Positions 6,348 to 11,638 of a DNA stretch of 11,638 nucleotides are shown here, in pieces. This DNA is from Actinomycetota bacterium. GTDB taxonomy: Bacteria > Actinomycetota > Actinomycetes > S36-B12 > UBA5976. The stretch is taken from positions 1-11,638 of the forward strand of contig CANFIL010000040.1 of assembly GCA_947447095.1 (NCBI GenBank), given 5' to 3'. Under the pieces are notes generated by a model. The model was not told the origin of the DNA and searched no databases. It saw only the letters and a list, made by a program, of their open reading frames with translations. Made by a program: the position numbers and the translations under genes. Every line of letters starts with the position of its first letter. Within the stretch, counting starts at the first letter, position 1.

Positions 6348-8354
6348 ATGTCGCAAGCGACAACGACCGCACATCCCCTTGACCCATTAAGCGCAGAAGA
6401 ACTGGAAGCAGTCATTGCGACAGCTCGCAAGTCATGGGGATTAGACCATCGCCACTTGTTTGCGATGATTCAACTTGAAGAGCCTGCTAAAGAATTTGTC
6501 CTTTCATGGAAGCAAGGTGATGCGCTCAATCGTTGTGCGCGCATCACTGTGCTGGACCGATCTACTGCGACCGTTCACGAGGGAATCGTCAGCGTCAATG
6601 GTGAGGCTCAAAGTCTGAAACTCATCGAAGGCGCGAAGTCACCTGTGTTAAGTACTGAGTCCGAAGCCGCGATGGCTGCCGCTAAGAAGGATGCACGGGT
6701 CATCGAAGCGCTGGCAAAGCGCGGAGTGACTGATCCGCAAACTCAAGTCCACATGGAAACCTGGCCGATCGGCGCGCAAATTCCGAAGTATCTCGATGAT
6801 GGTCGACGTTTGGTGTGGACCCCGATGTGGTTTAAGCCCACACCTGAGTCAAACATGTATGCGCACCCTATTAATGGTGTGTACGCAATCGTTGATCTAC
6901 AGAACGACGAAGTTGTTGGTGTTGAAGACGAGAACGTCACTCCGATACCGATGACGCCTGGCGATTACCGGCTTTCACAAACAGGCGGAAGCGTTGAACT
7001 AAAGAGCCTCGAGATTGTTCAGAAAGATGGCGCGTCATTTGACGTGAATGGCTGGCAAATCGATTGGGAGCGCTGGAATCTTCGTGTGGGCTGGGACCAA
7101 CGTGAAGGGCTAGTGATTCATGACGTGCGATTCAACGACAACGGTGTTGAGCGACGCATTGGTCATCGCATGTCTATTGCAGAACTTGTCATTCCTTATG
7201 GCGATCCAAGCCAGGGTACGTATCGCAAGAATGCTTTCGACACTGGCGAATACGGTCTGGGTAACTACACAAACTCGTTGACACTTGGTTGCGATTGTTT
7301 AGGCGAAATTGTTTACCTCGATGTTGCACTGGCAAATCCTGAAGGCCAAGTGCGCACGATCAAGAATGCGATCTGTATGCACGAAGAAGATTTCGGCATC
7401 TTATGGAAGCACGTAGACATTGATGGCCACGTTGAAGTTCGTCGCGGCCGTCGTTTTGTAGTGTCGTCAATCGTCACGATTAACAATTACGAATATGGCT
7501 ACTACTGGTATTTCTATCAGGACGGCGCGATCGAGTTTGAAGCAAAGCTCACCGGAATTCTGTTGACACTTTCGGATGCTCCAGGCGTTGATCATCCGTC
7601 AGCAACACAAATCGAAGAGGGCTTGTGGGCTCCCTATCATCAGCACACATTCTGTGCGCGCCTTGATCTCGACATTGATGGCACCCAGAACACTGTTATT
7701 GAAGTTGATTCAGTAGCTAAACCAATGGGACCAGAAAACGTACACGGTGGCGCTTACATCACGACCCAAGATGTCATCAAGAGTGAAAGCAGCGCTGCAC
7801 GTCTGCTCGACCTTGCGAAGGCTCGCTATTGGAAGATCGTGAATCCGAGCAAGAAGAATCACGTGGGCAATCCGGTGGGTTACAAGATCCTCGGCAATGT
7901 GAATTGCTTGCCACTAGCTTCACCTGATTCAGTTATCGGTAAGCGTGCTGGCTTTATGTATAACCACTTGTGGGTTACAAAGAACACGGCCGAAGAGCGC
8001 TACCCTGCAGGCGACTACCCATTCCAGCATGAAGGTGGAGATGGTTTACCTCGTTGGATCAAACAGGATCGTTCGCTTGAAAACACTGACGTTGTCATGT
8101 GGTACGTCTTTGGCTTGAATCACATTCCACGCATTGAAGACTGGCCCGTCATGCCAGTCGAACGATTGGGCTTCACTCTGAAACCCGTTGGATTCTTCCG
8201 ACGCAGCCCTGCCATGGATGTTGCACCTAACCAAGCAAAGTGTTGCTCGGGTCATGGTGACAGCGGTTGCAATTGTGGACACAGCGCAGCGCCTGTTGAA
8301 TTGCCGCAAGCAAACGCTGGTGGATGCGGTCCCGACTGTAAGTGCGGGAACTAG
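6348..8354 (+). CDS. Copper-containing primary amine oxidase (TPQ cofactor)
   Basis: Oxidises primary amines to aldehydes with release of ammonia and hydrogen peroxide, using copper and a self-made topaquinone (TPQ). The 668-residue product has the full active site. The TPQ precursor is Tyr381 (in TINNYEYG), the catalytic base Asp298 (NAFDTGEYG), and the copper ligands His431, His433 (HQHTF) and His592 (GLNHIPRIEDW). The Cys317/Cys343 disulfide pair is also there. From memory these numbers match Arthrobacter globiformis phenylethylamine oxidase (AGAO) almost exactly (TPQ 382). Position 296, the Tyr gate in AGAO, is Ala here. No signal peptide is seen, so it should be cytoplasmic. The C-terminus carries an unusual tail with seven Cys (632-666). 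ATG 6348 is chosen over an in-frame ATG at 6288 because AGGA lies 6 nt upstream and the longer form adds residues atypical of the family. Divergent from a permease. Confidence 0.96.
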   Translation: MSQATTTAHPLDPLSAEELEAVIATARKSWGLDHRHLFAMIQLEEPAKEFVLSWKQGDALNRCARITVLDRSTATVHEGIVSVNGEAQSLKLIEGAKSPVLSTESEAAMAAAKKDARVIEALAKRGVTDPQTQVHMETWPIGAQIPKYLDDGRRLVWTPMWFKPTPESNMYAHPINGVYAIVDLQNDEVVGVEDENVTPIPMTPGDYRLSQTGGSVELKSLEIVQKDGASFDVNGWQIDWERWNLRVGWDQREGLVIHDVRFNDNGVERRIGHRMSIAELVIPYGDPSQGTYRKNAFDTGEYGLGNYTNSLTLGCDCLGEIVYLDVALANPEGQVRTIKNAICMHEEDFGILWKHVDIDGHVEVRRGRRFVVSSIVTINNYEYGYYWYFYQDGAIEFEAKLTGILLTLSDAPGVDHPSATQIEEGLWAPYHQHTFCARLDLDIDGTQNTVIEVDSVAKPMGPENVHGGAYITTQDVIKSESSAARLLDLAKARYWKIVNPSKKNHVGNPVGYKILGNVNCLPLASPDSVIGKRAGFMYNHLWVTKNTAEERYPAGDYPFQHEGGDGLPRWIKQDRSLENTDVVMWYVFGLNHIPRIEDWPVMPVERLGFTLKPVGFFRRSPAMDVAPNQAKCCSGHGDSGCNCGHSAAPVELPQANAGGCGPDCKCGN

Positions 8355-8965
8355 TCGAAGTTTGGGCCGACTGTGCGAGTGCGCTTGAGTTCAAAGAATC
8401 CCGGCGTTTGAGCACACAGCACAACGCCGTCGAATAATTTGCCTGCTGCTTCGCCGCGTGGGATCGGCGAGACAACCGGTCCAAAGAATGCTGTATCAGC
8501 GACGTGGATAACTGGCGTACCAACATCCATACCGACTGGATCCATGCCTTCGTGATGGCTGATCTTTAGTGCATCGTCATAGTCGGTCGACGTTGCAGCC
8601 TCAATGAGCTCAGCTTCGAGCCCGCATTCGGCCAACGCCTCGGCAATGACCGGCATGTAATCGTCTCCACGTCCTTCGACGTGAATTTTTGTGCCAAGCG
8701 CGTTGTAGAGCGAGAGCACTACCCCATCGCCATGCTTTTGCTGGGCGGCGATAACAACGCGGACTGGACCCCAAGCACGCTTCATTAAGTCGACATACTT
8801 CTCTGGCATTTCGCGACCATCATTGAGCACTGCAAGCGACATCACATGGAAGCGAGTTGTGACAGGGCGAACTTGTTCAACTTCAAGCATCCATCGCGAC
8901 GAGATCCATGCCCACGGGCAAATTGGATCGAACCAGAAATCGGCAACCTGTACGTCTTCGCTCAT
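8351..8965 (-). CDS. DsbA-family protein, Rv2466c-like (mycothiol-dependent nitroreductase type)
   Basis: A 204-residue thioredoxin-fold protein with the helical insertion of the DsbA family. It closely matches what I recall of M. tuberculosis Rv2466c (207 residues): ADFWFDPICPWAW, SRWMLEVE, FHVMSLAVLN, RAWGPVRV, SHHEGMD, VGTPVIHV, FFELKRTRT and an ending in NFD. Rv2466c is a mycothiol-dependent reductase with a Cys-Pro-Trp-Cys site. Here the site is Cys16-Pro17-Trp18-Ala19, so the second (resolving) cysteine is missing; the cis-proline is Pro151. It is presumably cytoplasmic. ATG 8963-8965 is chosen: AAGG lies 8 nt upstream and the family starts there; the frame stays open to 9055. It is divergent from pepN, as Rv2466c is, and its stop overlaps that of the amine oxidase. 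Confidence 0.9.
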   Translation of the reverse strand: MSEDVQVADFWFDPICPWAWISSRWMLEVEQVRPVTTRFHVMSLAVLNDGREMPEKYVDLMKRAWGPVRVVIAAQQKHGDGVVLSLYNALGTKIHVEGRGDDYMPVIAEALAECGLEAELIEAATSTDYDDALKISHHEGMDPVGMDVGTPVIHVADTAFFGPVVSPIPRGEAAGKLFDGVVLCAQTPGFFELKRTRTVGPNFD

Positions 8966-9042
8966 AGATGAAACCTTAGACCCAAGATGCTCGATAGTCC
9001 TCTTTGGTGTCAGGATGGGGTGACCCTTTGAAGGAGAAATCT
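8966..9042. promoter_or_regulatory. Divergent promoter region, Rv2466c-like gene and pepN
   Basis: These 77 nt separate two genes read apart from each other and should hold both promoters. I see both ribosome binding sites (AAGG at 8974-8977 on the minus strand; AAGGAG at 9031-9036 on the plus strand) but no convincing -35/-10 pair. Confidence 0.35.
9031..9036 (+). promoter_or_regulatory. Ribosome binding site deciding the pepN GTG start
   Basis: AAGGAG lies 6 nt upstream of GTG 9043-9045. The longer reading from an ATG-like position near 9004 would place this site inside the coding region, so the GTG start is preferred. Confidence 0.75.
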
Positions 9043-11583
9043 GTGTCTGGCACAAATATCACTCGCGCTGAAGCCAAGGAACGTTCGAGCATCGTTTCGG
9101 TTGATTCATACGATGTTGAGCTCGATCTCACGACTCGTGAAGATACCTTTTCTTCGCGAACAGTCGTGAAGTTCGCTGCAACCGAAGGCGCATCGACGTG
9201 GATCGATTTCATCGCCCCATCCGTTGACTCAATCACGCTTAACGGCGCGGCACTGGACAACTCTGCACATGATGGTTTCCGCATTCACCTCAACGCGCTT
9301 GCGGCCGAGAACATACTCGAAGTTGTTGGACATGGCGCCTACATGACTACGGGCGAAGGTCTTCACCGCTTCATCGACCCAGTCGACAACGAGGTCTACC
9401 TTTATACGCAATTCGAAATTGCAGATGCTCGTCGCGTCTTTGCGTGTTTCGACCAGCCAAACCTGAAGGCGACATACACATTCACGGTGAATGCACCGTC
9501 GCATTGGAAGGTCACCAGTAACGCGGCAACTCCCACGCCAACACCAGTTCGTGAAGGCGTATCCCAGTGGGCGTTCGACACCACAGTTGTCATGTCGACC
9601 TACATCACGGCAATCGTGGCCGGCCCGTACTACGAAGTGCGCGATGAATTTGTTGGCGAATATGGAACCTACCCTTTGGGTTTGTTCTGCCGTGCATCAC
9701 TTGCTGAGTTCCTTGATCCTGAAGAACTTTTCGAAGTAACAAAGCAAGGCTTCAAGTATTTCGAGGATTCATTCCAAGTTGGCTACCCCTTTGGAAAGTA
9801 TGACCAGCTCTTCGTGCCTGAGTTCAACGCCGGTGCTATGGAGAACGCAGGTTGCGTGACGCATCATGAGGATTACGTATTCCGCTCCAAGGTCACCCGC
9901 TTTGCGTATGAGCAGCGCGCAAACACCGTGCTGCACGAACTAGCACATATGTGGTTTGGCGATCTCGTCACCATGAATTGGTGGGACGACCTTTGGCTCA
10001 ACGAATCATTTGCCGAATGGGCCGCACATCACTGCAGCGCCAACGCAACGAAGTACACCGAAGCGTGGACGAACTTCGTCAACCAGCGCAAAGCCTGGGG
10101 ATATCGTCAAGATCAATTGCCCACCACGCATCCGATCTGGGCCGACATGGTCGACCTCGACGCAGTTGAAGTGAACTTCGATGGCATTACATATGCAAAG
10201 GGCGCCTCGGCACTTCGCCAGCTCGTTGCCTGGGTCGGTGAAGACAAGTTCATCGAAGGCATCCGTCAGTACTTTAAGAAGCACGCTTGGGGTAACACCG
10301 AGCTGAAGGACCTCCTCACAGAACTCGAAGCTGCTAGCGGTCGCGATCTGTCCGATTGGTCGCAACGTTGGCTCCAGACTGCTGGCGTAAACACATTGCG
10401 CCCAGAAGTTGTGGTTGAAAATGGCGTCTACAAATCCGTCACAGTGATTCAAGAAGCGCCAAGCGCACCTGAGGGCGTTGAGCAGATATTGCGTCCACAT
10501 CGAATCGGTATCGGCCTCTACACCCGTGAAAACGAAGACGTATTGTGCACGGAACGATTCGAAATCGATGTTGATGGCGAACGAACCGACGTACCCCAGC
10601 TCGTTGGTAAGCCAGTTCCAAACATCTTGCTACTCAACGATGGCGACCTAACTTTCGTCAAGGTGCGACTTGATGATCGGTCGGCTCGTTATTCGGTAAA
10701 CGATTTGGGTGACATCGAAGATAGTCTTTCGCGCGCCCTAATCTGGAGTGCCGCCTGGGACATGACTCGCGATGCCGAAATGACCACACGTGAATTTGTC
10801 ACGATGGTTGTCAATACCGACATTTTCGATTTGGAGATTGGCGTAGCCCAGCAGCTCTTATTGCAAGCACGTTCTGCCATTGAACAATTCGGATTGCCAT
10901 ACAAGCGTGGCGAATATCGCGATCTTCTCTTTAGTACTTTGAACGATTGGCTCCAGGACGCACAACAAGGTGGAGATCATCAACTAGCGATTGTGCGCAA
11001 CATGCTTGCGGTCGCACGCAAACCTGAACATGCCGAGCTTCTTCACGCATGGTTCCGAAACGAAGACGCACCTGTTGGTTTGGCTATCGATACTGACTTG
11101 CGTTGGGCATTTGTGTCGCGCTTGGTAGCTATGGGTGACCTACCTGAATCTGCCATCGAAGATGAACTCGCGCGCGACAATACAGCCGGTGGCGAGCGCC
11201 AGGCTGCGGCTGCACGTGCCGCGATCGGAACTCCGGAAGCAAAGGCTAAAGCGTGGAGCGCAGCAATTGATTCAGATGAACTCACGAATGCAATCTTGGG
11301 TTCAACCATCGGCGGCTTCGCGCAACCGGATCAGCGTCAACTGCTAGCACCGTACGTTGACAAGTACTTTGCCGCTCTTCCTGAAATCTGGAAGACGCGC
11401 ACCAACGAAATCGCACAAACAATCACGATGGGATTATTCCCATCGCTGTTGGCTTCACAAGATCTCTTAGACAAGGCGGATGCCTTCTTGAATACGGACA
11501 CTGACGCAGGTTCGACTCGTTTGATTCGCGAGTTACGTGACAATGTGGCGCGAGCACTTCGCTGCCAGGCTGTCGATAAGTAA
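9043..11583 (+). CDS. pepN: Aminopeptidase N, M1 family zinc metallopeptidase
   Basis: Removes N-terminal residues from peptides in the cytoplasm, the last step of protein turnover. The product is 846 residues, typical of actinobacterial PepN. The N-terminal beta domain (about 1-190) is followed by the catalytic domain. This has GAMENAG at 264-270 for substrate N-terminus binding and the zinc site HELAH at 298-302 with the third ligand Glu321 (NESFAEW), giving HExxH-x18-E. Tyr384 (ITYAKGAS) is the transition-state tyrosine. From about residue 520 to the end is the helical ERAP1-like C-terminal domain. There is no signal peptide. The GTG start at 9043 gives VSGTNITRAEAKERSS, the usual beginning in this group. 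It is divergent from the Rv2466c-like gene and followed by a long hairpin terminator. Confidence 0.97.
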   Translation: MSGTNITRAEAKERSSIVSVDSYDVELDLTTREDTFSSRTVVKFAATEGASTWIDFIAPSVDSITLNGAALDNSAHDGFRIHLNALAAENILEVVGHGAYMTTGEGLHRFIDPVDNEVYLYTQFEIADARRVFACFDQPNLKATYTFTVNAPSHWKVTSNAATPTPTPVREGVSQWAFDTTVVMSTYITAIVAGPYYEVRDEFVGEYGTYPLGLFCRASLAEFLDPEELFEVTKQGFKYFEDSFQVGYPFGKYDQLFVPEFNAGAMENAGCVTHHEDYVFRSKVTRFAYEQRANTVLHELAHMWFGDLVTMNWWDDLWLNESFAEWAAHHCSANATKYTEAWTNFVNQRKAWGYRQDQLPTTHPIWADMVDLDAVEVNFDGITYAKGASALRQLVAWVGEDKFIEGIRQYFKKHAWGNTELKDLLTELEAASGRDLSDWSQRWLQTAGVNTLRPEVVVENGVYKSVTVIQEAPSAPEGVEQILRPHRIGIGLYTRENEDVLCTERFEIDVDGERTDVPQLVGKPVPNILLLNDGDLTFVKVRLDDRSARYSVNDLGDIEDSLSRALIWSAAWDMTRDAEMTTREFVTMVVNTDIFDLEIGVAQQLLLQARSAIEQFGLPYKRGEYRDLLFSTLNDWLQDAQQGGDHQLAIVRNMLAVARKPEHAELLHAWFRNEDAPVGLAIDTDLRWAFVSRLVAMGDLPESAIEDELARDNTAGGERQAAAARAAIGTPEAKAKAWSAAIDSDELTNAILGSTIGGFAQPDQRQLLAPYVDKYFAALPEIWKTRTNEIAQTITMGLFPSLLASQDLLDKADAFLNTDTDAGSTRLIRELRDNVARALRCQAVDK

Positions 11584-11591
11584 TACGGCTA

Positions 11592-11632
11592 AATGAGTAA
11601 GGCCCGCAGGATTCCTGCGGGCCTTACTCATT
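11592..11632 (+). terminator. Long perfect hairpin terminator after pepN
   Basis: A 20-bp perfect inverted repeat (11592-11611 with 11613-11632), the core being GGCCCGCAGG with CCTGCGGGCC, begins 8 nt past the pepN stop. The GC-rich core is followed by TTACTCATT, giving a partial U tail. The symmetry means it could also serve a convergent gene beyond the right edge. Confidence 0.8.
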
Positions 11633-11638
11633 GAATCC

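Noticed and set aside
10006..10500. Minus-strand 164-codon frame
   Set aside because: It is antisense to the catalytic region of pepN, which is fully conserved on the plus strand.

Overview
The window reads as core-genome DNA from an actinobacterium (Actinomycetota) with mid-range GC. It lacks the very GC-rich codon bias of Streptomyces or Mycobacterium, which would suit a small-genome aquatic lineage, though that is only a guess. The placement rests on a Rv2466c-type mycothiol-linked DsbA-family protein transcribed divergently from pepN, a PepN of the actinobacterial form, and a tRNA-Gly/tRNA-Pro/tig cluster. From memory, tig, proU, glyV, Rv2466c and pepN (Rv2462c to Rv2467) lie close together in Mycobacterium tuberculosis. 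That neighbourhood is partly kept here, with other genes inserted and with no clpP genes after tig.

Layout. (1) 1-977, minus strand: rpmE (L31), an intrinsic terminator, then prfA (RF1), which runs off the left edge just before its GGQ motif. (2) 1144-2670, minus strand: a secreted protein of unknown function made of cysteine-paired beta-sandwich-like repeats. (3) 2834-4171, minus strand: tig (trigger factor), with a hairpin after it. (4) 4250-4521: tRNA-Pro(UGG) on the minus strand and tRNA-Gly(UCC) on the plus strand, transcribed divergently. Beyond tRNA-Gly is an unusual palindrome-rich spacer carrying a 12-nt copy of the tRNA 3' end. (5) 4686-6197, minus strand: an APC-superfamily permease, divergent from (6) 6348-8354, plus strand: a cytoplasmic copper amine oxidase with all catalytic residues and a cysteine-rich tail. 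(7) 8351-8965, minus strand: the Rv2466c-like protein, whose stop codon overlaps that of the amine oxidase. (8) 9043-11583, plus strand: pepN, followed by a long hairpin terminator.

How the genes fit together. rpmE, prfA, tig, the tRNAs and pepN are translation, folding and peptide-turnover genes. The permease and amine oxidase form a plausible uptake-and-oxidation pair: import of an amine or amino acid, then oxidative deamination to aldehyde, ammonia and hydrogen peroxide. The secreted repeat protein is the gene with least recognisable function. I found no CRISPR array, transposase, integrase or phage gene. The most unusual non-coding stretch is the tRNA-Gly downstream spacer. The most unusual coding features are the cysteine-rich tail and altered gate residue of the amine oxidase, and the secreted repeat protein. 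I do not see a clear multi-gene novel system here.
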